Of a DNA stretch of 21,422 nt, positions 7,714-15,692 are shown in pieces. The DNA comes from a virus, in IMG/VR virus record IMGVR_UViG_3300005548_000042, positions 1 to 21,422 of that record; one strand, 5' to 3'. The position numbers and the translations under genes were made by a program. The notes beneath the pieces were generated by a model. It did no database searches. It was given only the letters and a program-made list of their open reading frames with translations, and was not told the origin of the DNA. The first letter of the stretch is position 1, and each line of letters opens with the position of its first letter.

Positions 7714-8495
7714 GGGCCGCCTCCGAGCAATTCGCGCACACCACCCATCTCCGTGACCTCCCGCGTCAGCGTGACCAGCGGCCCGTTGAGTTCGCGCACC
7801 ACCAGCGCCATGCGGGCGCGGTAGTCGTCGTACAGCGCCGGGTGGAATGCCCGCAGATAGGCGGCGCGCCGCTCGCCCCACCAGGCCGGGCAGCGCGCGC
7901 ATTCGGGGGCATTGGTGACGTGCTCGTAGATCCGGCAGAGCGGCGCGCCGACCTGGCGCAGATAGGCGAACACCTCGGCATGCGACCACTCCTGCAGCGG
8001 CAGCCAGAGCTCGATGCCGTCAGCCGTCGCGCCCGATTCGTATGACATGCGTGGCGTGTCGGCGCGCTTGCTGCCGCGGATCAGCAGCGTGTTGCCGTCC
8101 TCGCGGATCCGCCGGTAGAGCGGCATCGACAGGTTCGCGTGGCAGCATTTGTAACGCGGCACCAGCGTGGTGCCCTGCTGGCCCAGCAGGCGACCCATCG
8201 GGTGCTGGCTGTAGGGCACCAGATCCGACGGCAGCCCGTGCGCCGCGATCCAGCCCTGCACGTCGCGCTCGACCCGCACGAAATGCGGCGCAAAGGCTTC
8301 TACATGGGAAATGACATCAAGCACCTCAGGAAGAAGGTCGCCTGTGTCTAGGGTGTAGACCGTGCAACGATCCAGCTGATCCCGCAGCAGGTAAACGCAC
8401 GCGAGGGAGTCTTTACCCCCAGAAAACGAAACCGCTATACGTTCGTGACGATCCAAGGGACTAAGGTCAAACATGACGGCCGCCATATTTAACAT
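7710..8495 (-). CDS. PAPS reductase/ATP-pyrophosphatase family enzyme, 261 aa
   Basis: Carries the adenine-nucleotide alpha-hydrolase PP-loop SGGKDS at residues 25-30, followed by LDTGDLLPEV (49-58), a CC pair in YKCCHANL (117-118), GSKRAD (141-146) and a C-terminal CxxC (CARC, 199-202). These match the PAPS reductase/DndC-like superfamily, which activates substrates with ATP for sulfur transfer or reduction. The Cys set suggests redox or metal chemistry. It starts with a TAATG overlap at the end of the 314-aa gene. About the first 70 codons have G/C at only about 56% of third positions, against about 90% in the rest, which suggests a mosaic gene. The exact substrate is unknown; DNA or RNA modification is possible. 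Confidence 0.8.
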   Translation of the reverse strand: MLNMAAVMFDLSPLDRHERIAVSFSGGKDSLACVYLLRDQLDRCTVYTLDTGDLLPEVLDVISHVEAFAPHFVRVERDVQGWIAAHGLPSDLVPYSQHPMGRLLGQQGTTLVPRYKCCHANLSMPLYRRIREDGNTLLIRGSKRADTPRMSYESGATADGIELWLPLQEWSHAEVFAYLRQVGAPLCRIYEHVTNAPECARCPAWWGERRAAYLRAFHPALYDDYRARMALVVRELNGPLVTLTREVTEMGGVRELLGGGP

Positions 8496-9439
8496 TACAC
8501 GATCGTCGCGATGCTGGCGGCGACGCCGGCGGCGGTGCCGATGCCGCCCATGATCTGCCCCGCCGTGTTGGACTGCGGCGGCGGCCCGGTCGAGGTGGTG
8601 GTCGAACCGTGCGGTGTGGTGCCGAGCACCGACTCGATCAGGCTGAGGCCTTCGATCGGGTAGTTCCACTGGGTTTCCCAGTTCTGCGCCAGTTGGTCGA
8701 GCTCGGCCTGCGACTGGCCCTGTTCGGCGCGGCCAACCTGCTCGAGTAGCCCCGCCTCTTTCGCTGTCTCGGCCTGCCCGCCCACTGCGAGCTGCGGCAG
8801 CGTCGTCGTCGCCCACTGGCCGGCCGCGAGGTTTTGCTGCGCGAGGTTCCCCGCTAGGGTCTGCGCGCGGTCGTAGCCGCCCGACAGCAGGCCGCCGACC
8901 AGCTGCCCCTCGCCGAGCGCCTCCTGCGACTGCGCGGTGCCCTCCTGCACGCCGAGGCGACTGCCGCCGAACGCCCCGACATTCGACGCGTTGGCGCGCT
9001 CCTTGCCGAGCGACTGCGCGAGCCCCTGGCGCATCTGCGTCACGGTGGGATCCACCACCGCGGTCAAATAGGGGTTCATCAGCGCCGCGGTGTCGGTGTT
9101 GATCTGTCCGGTGGTGATCGGCGCCACTGAGTCCAGCAGCCCGCCGCCGGTGATCGCCCCCTGCGCCGCCCCGAATGCCGGCGCGGTCGCCCCCTGCATG
9201 TTGCGGATGGTGTCATAGGCCTGCGTCGCGGAGGCGCTCTGCGGCACGACCTTGGCGTAGGGGTTCGCTTCGTAGGGCCGCGCGGCGATCTGCTTGGCCT
9301 GCGCCAGCGCCTGCTCGCCGGCCTCTTGGATGAACGGCGGCAGTTGTGTGACTTGCGTCGTGGTCTGCGGCCCACCTGAGCCGCCGCCGCGCGCGATGGC
9401 GAAATCCGTGGCGTAGGGCGGCCGCCAGTAACCGGTCAT
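8495..9439 (-). CDS. Internal/injection-type virion structural protein, 314 aa
   Basis: Encodes 314 residues, rich in Gly, Ala, Gln and Thr. Two motifs recall a widespread phage injection/internal-protein family: NPYLTAVVDPTVTQ (about 122-135) and VGAFGGSRLGVQEG (about 154-167). The C-terminus ends in a hydrophobic Gly/Ala helix (GIGTAAGVAASIATIV) that could contact membrane or pack in the virion core. It follows the GNAT-like gene with an ATGA overlap and precedes the enzyme and glucosaminidase genes, so it is placed like the first ejection protein of podoviruses. The family link is from memory of motifs, not a search. Confidence 0.75.
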   Translation of the reverse strand: MTGYWRPPYATDFAIARGGGSGGPQTTTQVTQLPPFIQEAGEQALAQAKQIAARPYEANPYAKVVPQSASATQAYDTIRNMQGATAPAFGAAQGAITGGGLLDSVAPITTGQINTDTAALMNPYLTAVVDPTVTQMRQGLAQSLGKERANASNVGAFGGSRLGVQEGTAQSQEALGEGQLVGGLLSGGYDRAQTLAGNLAQQNLAAGQWATTTLPQLAVGGQAETAKEAGLLEQVGRAEQGQSQAELDQLAQNWETQWNYPIEGLSLIESVLGTTPHGSTTTSTGPPPQSNTAGQIMGGIGTAAGVAASIATIV

Positions 9440-9822
9440 GCATGCCCCCCGTTGAGCCGCAGCGGCAACGATTTCTGGAACCGCATACTGACCGGCACCC
9501 AGCCGGTCTTGCGCCCGACGCGCCCCCAGGCGCTGCGGCCATGCGTGACCATGAAGGCGCAGTCGTGTTCGCGCGCGAACGCCTCGATTTCCGGCTCCAT
9601 CTCGAGGATCTCAGGAAGCCGCCCGGCGCACGCCACCACGTTGCAAACGTTCTTTTGCGGGAAACCGAGGATCTCCGTGATCGCCAGCGAATTGTCGCGA
9701 TGCCAGATCTGCACGCGCCCTTCGCGCGCCTGCGCGATCAGGTCATCGAGCGTCGCGGTGCCGCCGGCGTCGCTGAGTGCGAGGTTGAGCTGCTGCACCA
9801 GGCGCTGATGTTCCGGCGTCAT
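9436..9822 (-). CDS. Phage protein with possible GNAT-like fold, 128 aa
   Basis: Encodes 128 residues. The order of segments resembles short GNAT-like proteins often found beside podovirus tail and ejection genes: a strand NSLAITEILGFPQK, then VCNVVACAGRLPEILEMEPEIEAFAREHDC, then THGRSAWGRVGRKTGWVPVSMRFQK. A clear acetyl-CoA-binding loop is not obvious, so it may be a non-catalytic relative used in assembly. Start and stop both overlap their neighbours as ATGA. Confidence is high that it is a gene, low for enzymatic activity. Confidence 0.7.
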   Translation of the reverse strand: MTPEHQRLVQQLNLALSDAGGTATLDDLIAQAREGRVQIWHRDNSLAITEILGFPQKNVCNVVACAGRLPEILEMEPEIEAFAREHDCAFMVTHGRSAWGRVGRKTGWVPVSMRFQKSLPLRLNGGHA

Positions 9823-10031
9823 CGCGGCACCACCACCGCCGACAGCGCGCCGGCATCGTCGACCGCGATGCGATACGTCGTGCCGTTCGGAGAGATCAGC
9901 TGCACGGCGGTGTAGACCGGCTCGAGCGTCGCATCCGCCTTGCGGCTCAGCGCATCGGCGATCTGGCGCATCTGATCGCGCGGGTTATCCGTCAGCGCCG
10001 GCGAGAACGGTGCGGGCGGGCGGTAGGCCAT
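9819..10031 (-). CDS. Small phage protein with C-terminal beta segment, 70 aa
   Basis: Encodes 70 residues: a Pro-rich start, a helix (DQMRQIADALSRKAD) and a strand pair LISPNGTTYRIAVDDAGALSAVVV. The C-terminal pattern is typical of small proteins that lie between tail hub and ejection genes in phages. Its ATG immediately follows the stop of the gp10-like gene, and its stop overlaps the next start as ATGA. Such spacing suggests strict coupling. Function is unknown; a small assembly or capping protein is likely. Confidence 0.65.
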   Translation of the reverse strand: MAYRPPAPFSPALTDNPRDQMRQIADALSRKADATLEPVYTAVQLISPNGTTYRIAVDDAGALSAVVVPR

Positions 10032-11570
10032 CTATCGATACCCGCCGGGCCGCACGATCAGCCGCGTCTTGCCCAGCGCGAAGGGACCGTCGCTCAAGGC
10101 CTCGATTCGCATGCGCAGGCTGCGCGCCGAGAACCGCACGTCGGTCAGGCCGCTGTCGTTGGTGATGGGGAACACGCCGGTGTCGGCCTCGGGACCGTTC
10201 GGCTCTTCCGCGGTGAAGAAGCGATATCCCGCGCGATCGGCAGGCCCGGTGAAATCCTGCGCGATTTGTTTCACATGAAACCGCCGGTCGGCCGCCTCGC
10301 TCAGGGCGAAGGCACCGGTTTCCAGATAGATCTGCGGTGCGCGCGAGACGCCGGAATCGGTCCAGCCGTATTCGTGATAGAGCACCTGGCCGGCGCCGTC
10401 GCACAGCACCGGGCGCACCATCGCGCCACGCACGTCCGACGCGGTGCGCTGCTGCTGGCCGATGATCCACGGGCGCGAAGCATCGCCATAGTTGTACGCC
10501 ACATAGCGGTTGCATTCGCTGGAGTCTTCGCTCGGCCAGTACCACCAGTGTTCGCTGAAGGCGGGGTTTGGTGCGCCGAACACCCGGCCGACCGCCTCGC
10601 GATTGAGCAGCGAAAACAGCCAGTCGCCGACATCCGACGGCAGTGGCGCCAGCGTGCCGTCGTAGCTCCAGAAACTCTGCTGGCTCATCCACGTCGTCAC
10701 GCCGCCGGCCTGGCTCATCGCGCGGCGGGAGATCGGGCCGCAATTCGCGCCGATCTTATTTATTCCATATGCGTAAGGTGGCCCGACGTAGCGCATCAAA
10801 TGGACATCATTGTCGGTCCAGATCAGCAGCCCGCTCGCCACCCGCATGGCATTCAGCGGGCGCCCCTCGGTTTCCAGCATCAGATTGCCGGCGAGGTTGT
10901 CGACCGCGGCGGCCCACACGTCGGGATTCTCCTGATCGGACCACGACACCTGGCGCGCATTGCCGGTGGCGCCGATCAGCACGACATGCCGCTCATCGGT
11001 GACCGCCACCGCGGCAGCGCCGGGGGGCGCGTTGGGCACCGGCGCCGCCGGTGTGGTGGGCGTATTGGGCGACCAGCGGCTCAGCACGCCGCTCTGCGTC
11101 GGCAACACCAAGAGGTCTTCGCCGAACAGGTGCAGTGACCACATATCGCCGAGCACCGCCGAGGCATCGCTGATGCCGATATCGGCGGGATCGCGCGCGG
11201 TGCCGTAGGCGTCGGCGCTGTAGAGTGCGAGGCCGTAGCCGACCGCAGCGCCTGGCGGCTCGAGCGGCCCGGTGCCGGCCGGCGTGATGTCGTAGAGTTG
11301 GCCCAGGCCGAAATCGAGCGCGTAGAGCGCGGTGTCGGTGCCGAATGCACCCCAACGCTGCCCGGTGTTGTCGTGCCAGGTCAGCACGTCGCGGCCCGGC
11401 CCGCCGAGGTCGATGCCGGGCAGCGCCGCCGAGCCGCCGACCGGCTGCGCCTGGCCGCCGCGCCAGCGCATCAGATTCATATCGAACCAACGGCCGCTCG
11501 ACGCGTCCGCCGTCGCGCCGCGGTAGATGCCCGGTTTCGGGAACACGGGAACGCGGCCGGTTTTTGCCAT
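10032..11570 (-). CDS. P22 gp10-like tail hub/DNA stabilization protein, 512 aa
   Basis: Encodes 512 residues, nearly all beta, with recurring blade-like units (for example GDMWSLHLFGEDLLVLPTQ, ERHVVLIGATGNARQVSWSD and ASGLLIWTDNDVHLMRY). It ends with a strand pair (VRFSARSLRMRIEAL, FALGKTRLIVRPGGYR) resembling the end of P22 gp10. In P22, gp10 forms the hub between head-tail adaptor and needle. The N-terminus (FPKPGIYRGATADASSGRWFDMNLMRW) is typical of this group in other phages. A TGATG overlap couples it to the collar protein upstream. The fold assignment is by pattern; the hub role is strengthened by the adaptor gene at 16511-17146. Confidence 0.75.
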   Translation of the reverse strand: MAKTGRVPVFPKPGIYRGATADASSGRWFDMNLMRWRGGQAQPVGGSAALPGIDLGGPGRDVLTWHDNTGQRWGAFGTDTALYALDFGLGQLYDITPAGTGPLEPPGAAVGYGLALYSADAYGTARDPADIGISDASAVLGDMWSLHLFGEDLLVLPTQSGVLSRWSPNTPTTPAAPVPNAPPGAAAVAVTDERHVVLIGATGNARQVSWSDQENPDVWAAAVDNLAGNLMLETEGRPLNAMRVASGLLIWTDNDVHLMRYVGPPYAYGINKIGANCGPISRRAMSQAGGVTTWMSQQSFWSYDGTLAPLPSDVGDWLFSLLNREAVGRVFGAPNPAFSEHWWYWPSEDSSECNRYVAYNYGDASRPWIIGQQQRTASDVRGAMVRPVLCDGAGQVLYHEYGWTDSGVSRAPQIYLETGAFALSEAADRRFHVKQIAQDFTGPADRAGYRFFTAEEPNGPEADTGVFPITNDSGLTDVRFSARSLRMRIEALSDGPFALGKTRLIVRPGGYR

Positions 11571-12427
11571 CAGTGCATGCCGCGCATCGGCGAGCGCAGC
11601 AGCCGCGATGGCGCCGGCCCCTCCTGCTGCATCAGCGTCATGCTCGGCGGCCCGACGAAGATGATTTTGGTCACCGCCAGGCGCGGGCTTGTGGTCGGAA
11701 ACGGCGCACTGCTGCCGCCCAGCCGTCCGGTGTGAGTGTGCCCGCCGCCGCCATAAGTTTGGATGTTGTGTTGGTGGGCGCCGTCGTTTGTGGTCGTGAG
11801 GTTGTGCGCGTGGTTGCCGGCCGCACCGGTGGCTTGATTGCCCCCCGCGGGAAACGGCCCGCTGCCGATCGCCACTGGGCCGGGCACGAACATGCCGGCA
11901 TAGGTGTGCGTGTGATCGCCCTGCCCGTCGGTGGCGCCGTTATGCGCGTGCAGCCCCTGCACGTCGGTGTAGCCGGTGTGCGCGTGGTCAGCGACCGCAT
12001 CGATGGCGATCGGCGCCGCCGGCAGGTTGGGTGTGCCGAGCGTTATGCTGAACCATCCGGTGGATTGCGCCAGCACATAACCGCCGACCACGCCGCCCGT
12101 ATCGGTCGCCGTGCCGACGCCGGCGGCGACACGGCCGCGCAGATCGGGCACGCAAAAGCTGGTCACGCCGTCGCCGCCGTAGCGCGTGCCGATCACCGCG
12201 AACAACTTGGGGAAAGAGGCGATTTCATAGGCGGCGCCGTCGCAGAGCAGCCAGCCCATCGGCGCCGCCGCTCCCGCGAAATCCAACAGCGCACCGATCG
12301 GCATCGCCGCGCCGAGCACCGTGTCGATGGTATCGAGGTCGGCGTTGAGACGGGTTCCCCAAGTATCCCGTGAGCTTCCGACTTCGGGCTTTTCCAACCC
12401 CCAATAGGGCGTGAATGTTGAAGCCAT
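11570..12427 (-). CDS. Tail collar-domain fibre protein with HxH metal-binding repeats, 285 aa
   Basis: The N-terminus ([19 protein letters not shown], residues 6-24) matches the anchor-like start of the larger fibre at 13845. Residues about 43-100 form a phage tail collar domain ([23 protein letters not shown] and CVPDLRGRV). Six HxH motifs follow at residues 148, 160, 172, 206, 218 and 230, spaced exactly 12 residues within each triplet. In T4 long tail fibre tips such motifs in a trimer bind metal ions; the same is inferred here. The Gly/Asn-rich region continues to a C-terminal strand ([14 protein letters not shown]). The gene overlaps both neighbours as TGATG. Confidence 0.85.
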   Translation of the reverse strand: MASTFTPYWGLEKPEVGSSRDTWGTRLNADLDTIDTVLGAAMPIGALLDFAGAAAPMGWLLCDGAAYEIASFPKLFAVIGTRYGGDGVTSFCVPDLRGRVAAGVGTATDTGGVVGGYVLAQSTGWFSITLGTPNLPAAPIAIDAVADHAHTGYTDVQGLHAHNGATDGQGDHTHTYAGMFVPGPVAIGSGPFPAGGNQATGAAGNHAHNLTTTNDGAHQHNIQTYGGGGHTHTGRLGGSSAPFPTTSPRLAVTKIIFVGPPSMTLMQQEGPAPSRLLRSPMRGMH

Positions 12428-13092
12428 CAGTTGCCCCTTGCTGTCTTTCGTCTCGCCATTATCATCGTGTTACTGTCCAGGGTGCATCTCTTACATTTCC
12501 TCGACCGGCGGCCACAGGCTTTCGTCTGCCAGTAGGTATTCTCTGGCGTGTATTCGTGGCCACGCTTGCAGTGAGTCTTATTGGCGTGTCCGTTGCGACC
12601 TTTTCGGTCACGGTCCAGGTTGTTTTCGGCTACCGTACCCACAAACAGATGGTCAGGATTGACGCATAGTCTGTTATCGCAGTGATGGCAGACCACAATT
12701 CCAGGCGCGATCACGCCATGCGTTGCCTCCCATGCCGCGCGATGCGCCTGCCGGTGTCGGCCGTCAGTGATATACTTACCGTAACCCCGGCCATCGACCG
12801 CACCTTCCCACAACCAACATCCGCTCATCGGTTCGGGCACAGCGTGATCGCGCCAGTCATCACTCGTGGTCTTTTTGGATCGTGGGATCAGGTGTGCGGA
12901 ATTTACGCAGAAACGGTTGCCGCAAGAGGGGGTTAAAATCGCGCCGACTGGCAACGGCCCGTTGGCGGCCCCCCAAGCGAGCCGGCGCACTTGGATATCG
13001 CCGATCCTTGGGTATCCGCGCGTGACCGAGCCTTCCCATAGCAGGCATCCGCTGTTCGGCTCGGGGATAGTCTGACTGTTCCACTCGCTCAT
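12427..13092 (-). CDS. Free-standing HNH endonuclease with duplicated HNH domain, 221 aa
   Basis: Two homologous HNH units lie in tandem. The second (about residues 86-160) is intact: [20 protein letters not shown], then [19 protein letters not shown] with H136/H137, N145 and H148. The first (about 10-80) keeps GCLLWEG and CVNSAHL but has TPSC where the second has CHHC, so it lacks the catalytic histidines. A C-terminal Cys/His cluster (C175, H179, C193, C200, C203) probably binds zinc. Such genes are mobile homing endonucleases that spread between phages. It sits in the fibre block, has lower third-position G/C than its neighbours, and its stop overlaps the collar gene as TGATG. The start has no strong ribosome-binding site. 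Confidence 0.85.
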   Translation of the reverse strand: MSEWNSQTIPEPNSGCLLWEGSVTRGYPRIGDIQVRRLAWGAANGPLPVGAILTPSCGNRFCVNSAHLIPRSKKTTSDDWRDHAVPEPMSGCWLWEGAVDGRGYGKYITDGRHRQAHRAAWEATHGVIAPGIVVCHHCDNRLCVNPDHLFVGTVAENNLDRDRKGRNGHANKTHCKRGHEYTPENTYWQTKACGRRSRKCKRCTLDSNTMIMARRKTARGN

Positions 13093-13122
13093 TTCGTAAT
13101 CATACCACGCATACGCGCTCCG

Positions 13123-13830
13123 TCAGATAATGATGCCGCGCAGCCCAAGCGACTGCTTGACGCTGGCATAGATCGCGTCGATTTGCGGCTTGGTAAGGAT
13201 GCCGCTGTAGTTCGCGACAAACGCGATATCGACAGCGCCATTATTCGTGCCGATCGCAGTCCCACCGGTGCCAAATACCTTGAGGTTGACGCCAGACGGC
13301 GTGTTGGTGACCGGGCCGGCGCCGGTTGCGCTTAGATTTCTTGTCAGATCATAGATCATCGGCGTGGTGTTGCCGCCGATCGTGCAGGCGAAAAAATGCC
13401 AGTCAGTGATTGGCGACACCGGCATGGAGAGACTGACCGTATTGCCGTTATACATCTGCAAGGCCGTCACGCCAACATAGGGGCTATAGCCGATGAATCC
13501 GCTGTTAAAGCCGGAGACGATGAGCGCCTGGGCGCCGACCTGCGACGCCACGGGAACCTGACGGCTTGCAAACAGCATGGTTTCCGCCGCGTGCCACGAG
13601 AGCGGCGTCTGTAGACCGCCTGTCGCGTTCTGGCAGTGCATGTATGCCGGAGAATAGATCGGTGCCCCGGCAGTGTGGTTCGTCCACGGTCCTGCCGTCC
13701 CGACGTTCTGGCTGGTGGCGAGGTCTTTGCCGAAATACGCCCAGCCATCCATGTTCGGCAGCACCGGCGGCGGCTTGACCAGCGCCGAGGCGGAAAAATC
13801 CACGCCTGCGAGCGTGATTGCGGTGGGCAT
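13123..13830 (-). CDS. LamG/concanavalin-like tail-associated protein, 235 aa
   Basis: Encodes 235 residues with a beta-rich pattern typical of LamG or concanavalin-like sandwiches: AQALIVSGFNSGFIGYSP, WHFFACTIGGNT, MIYDL, then DIAFVANYSGILTKPQIDAIYASVKQSL near the end. These domains bind sugars, so a role in contacting host surface polysaccharide is likely. The ATG at 13830 is preferred over an upstream start at 13860 because AAAGGGGAGAG precedes it at good spacing. It lies 14 nt after the large fibre gene. Codons are less GC-biased than in the head genes, as is common for exchanged host-range genes. No catalytic residues are evident. Confidence 0.7.
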   Translation of the reverse strand: MPTAITLAGVDFSASALVKPPPVLPNMDGWAYFGKDLATSQNVGTAGPWTNHTAGAPIYSPAYMHCQNATGGLQTPLSWHAAETMLFASRQVPVASQVGAQALIVSGFNSGFIGYSPYVGVTALQMYNGNTVSLSMPVSPITDWHFFACTIGGNTTPMIYDLTRNLSATGAGPVTNTPSGVNLKVFGTGGTAIGTNNGAVDIAFVANYSGILTKPQIDAIYASVKQSLGLRGIII

Positions 13831-13844
13831 ATCGTCTCTCCCCT

Positions 13845-15692
13845 TTAGGCCACGCGACACATGACTGCCGAACCGCTGCGGTAGATTTGCCCAGGCTCCA
13901 CGCCGCCGGCCGCCGCCGCCGCGTCGTTCGCGTAGCTCGGCGAGCCCGGCAGCCAGTCGAAAAAGAATTGCGGCGACGCGGTGTTGATCGCGGTTGCGCG
14001 CATCAGGTTGGTCGGATGGTTACCTAATCGGAAAGTATTATTTTCGGTCGGCGCGGCCGCATCGATCGCGTTGCTGGCACCGAGATAGATTAGTCCGGTG
14101 CCGTTGACCAATGTGCCCGACGCGACGTTCGGCCCGAGCACGAGGTTGCCGGGCACGCTTTGGCCTTTACGCACGACGTTGGCGCCGACGAACACCGAAT
14201 TGTTCGCCGACCCCATGTTCGGATCGGATAGCACGTAGGAACCGATCGCCACGGTGTTGACGAGCGGCGGCATCACGCCGTCCGTGCCGAACATCACCCA
14301 ATGACCGATCAGGATGCTGTCGGTGATGCCGTTGCCATTGCGCCCGGCGTGTGTGCCAACGAACACCGAGCGCAGGTTATTGGTCGAGTTGCGGCACACG
14401 TCGGAACCGACCGCGACGACGTTTGCCGGACTAGGATCGACCCGCAAGGCACCGCAGCCCATCGCAAGATTCTGTTGCCCAGGGCCGGTGTGCGAGGCGC
14501 CGGCTTGCATGCCGACATAGGTGTTTTCGCCCGAGGTCATATTCGGACCACCGGCATAACATCCGACCAGCACGTTACCGTTGCCGACGCTGGTGATGTA
14601 TTGCCCAACATGCGTGTTCGGCAGACCATCGACCCCGGTCGATCCGGGGTTTGGGGTCCACATTCGGATCGCCATCTTGCCGCCGATCAGGTAGTGATCG
14701 GGGACGTTCACCGAGTTAAAGGTCGGATCGAGGCCGGGACCGCTGCCGCCGGCGTTCAGCACCGCCTGATCCACGTAGCCCTTGCTGGCGATCTGCGCGG
14801 CGGTCGTCGGAGCGGCGGCCACGCTAACCGGCCCGAGTAGCGCGCCGCCGGTCAGCAGCAGCGCCTTGGTGTCCACATAATTCTTGGTTGCCGCACCGTT
14901 CGGCACCGACGGCGACGGATCGGCCGCCAGGATGAGCGGACCGGTCATCGATGCGCCGGAAATCGGCACCATCCCGGTGTTCCCCAGCGCCGCGTTGAAC
15001 ACGCCATTTCTGTCGAGGCCGGCAACAATGTTGCCGCTGGCGTCCTGCCAGACATAGACGAAATCCGGCACCCGCGGATCGAGTTCGCTAAACCTGTCGG
15101 CGCCGATCGTGAGCGTTGTGGTTGTCACAGCAGGCGAGGTCACGACGCTGGCCCGCAGCACCGACCACATCAGCACGCCGGCACGATCGATCGCGCCGCC
15201 GATATTGCCCGCGGCATCCTGCCAACTCAGCATGATATCGGGGACGCGCGTATCCAGCGCGGCCACCTGATTCTCCTGAAGGTTCAGCACGATTGGCGTC
15301 AGCGTGTTGGCCGACGCGGTGCTCGCCTTCATTGTTGTCGCGGCGATCAGTCCCCATTGCAGCGAGCCGTCATCCATCACCGCGCCAGCGATATTGCCCG
15401 CCGCGTCCTGCACGCCGAGCCCCAGGTTGGGAATGCGCGGATCGCTCGCCGCGAAGGCCGTGGTGACGACGCCGAGCTGCGTCAGCCCGCTCACCTGGCC
15501 GCCGGTGATGGCGACCGCCGGCGCATTCTGCTGCGCCATGCTACCGAAGCCGGCGATGGCGTCGGCACGCGCCTTGATCGCCGCATCGATCAGATCGGCG
15601 TTGGTATTCCAGTCACCGCCCCAAAGATCATTGTCCCCGCCGACGGTCGGCTTGCGCAAATTGTAATTGGGCGTGGTGGTGAAGCCACTCAT
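13845..15692 (-). CDS. Large tail fibre with two repeat regions, 615 aa
   Basis: The N-terminal motif (NYNLRKPTVGGDNDLWGG, about residues 9-26) is a virion-anchor-like start shared with the collar protein. Three related repeats follow at about 84-115, 147-178 and 205-236, each with D-x-R-h-P, a W/VQDA(A/S)GNI core and a Gly turn. Two fibre-type motifs (AATKNYVD, SKGYVDQA) lie at about 268-310. Residues 370-558 hold about eleven short repeats of a strand ending in hhhG followed by a turn (for example NVLVGCYAG, NTYVGMQAG, SVFVGTHAG), like the left-handed beta-roll of YadA heads. The protein is probably a trimer and the main receptor-binding fibre. Its start overlaps the upstream stop as ATGA. 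Confidence 0.85.
   Translation of the reverse strand: MSGFTTTPNYNLRKPTVGGDNDLWGGDWNTNADLIDAAIKARADAIAGFGSMAQQNAPAVAITGGQVSGLTQLGVVTTAFAASDPRIPNLGLGVQDAAGNIAGAVMDDGSLQWGLIAATTMKASTASANTLTPIVLNLQENQVAALDTRVPDIMLSWQDAAGNIGGAIDRAGVLMWSVLRASVVTSPAVTTTTLTIGADRFSELDPRVPDFVYVWQDASGNIVAGLDRNGVFNAALGNTGMVPISGASMTGPLILAADPSPSVPNGAATKNYVDTKALLLTGGALLGPVSVAAAPTTAAQIASKGYVDQAVLNAGGSGPGLDPTFNSVNVPDHYLIGGKMAIRMWTPNPGSTGVDGLPNTHVGQYITSVGNGNVLVGCYAGGPNMTSGENTYVGMQAGASHTGPGQQNLAMGCGALRVDPSPANVVAVGSDVCRNSTNNLRSVFVGTHAGRNGNGITDSILIGHWVMFGTDGVMPPLVNTVAIGSYVLSDPNMGSANNSVFVGANVVRKGQSVPGNLVLGPNVASGTLVNGTGLIYLGASNAIDAAAPTENNTFRLGNHPTNLMRATAINTASPQFFFDWLPGSPSYANDAAAAAGGVEPGQIYRSGSAVMCRVA

Noticed and set aside
7235-7744. 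Minus-strand 169-aa frame overlapping the 144-aa gene
   Set aside because: Arg/Ala-rich out-of-frame reading; the 144-aa gene has ATGA coupling and fits the gap between neighbours exactly.
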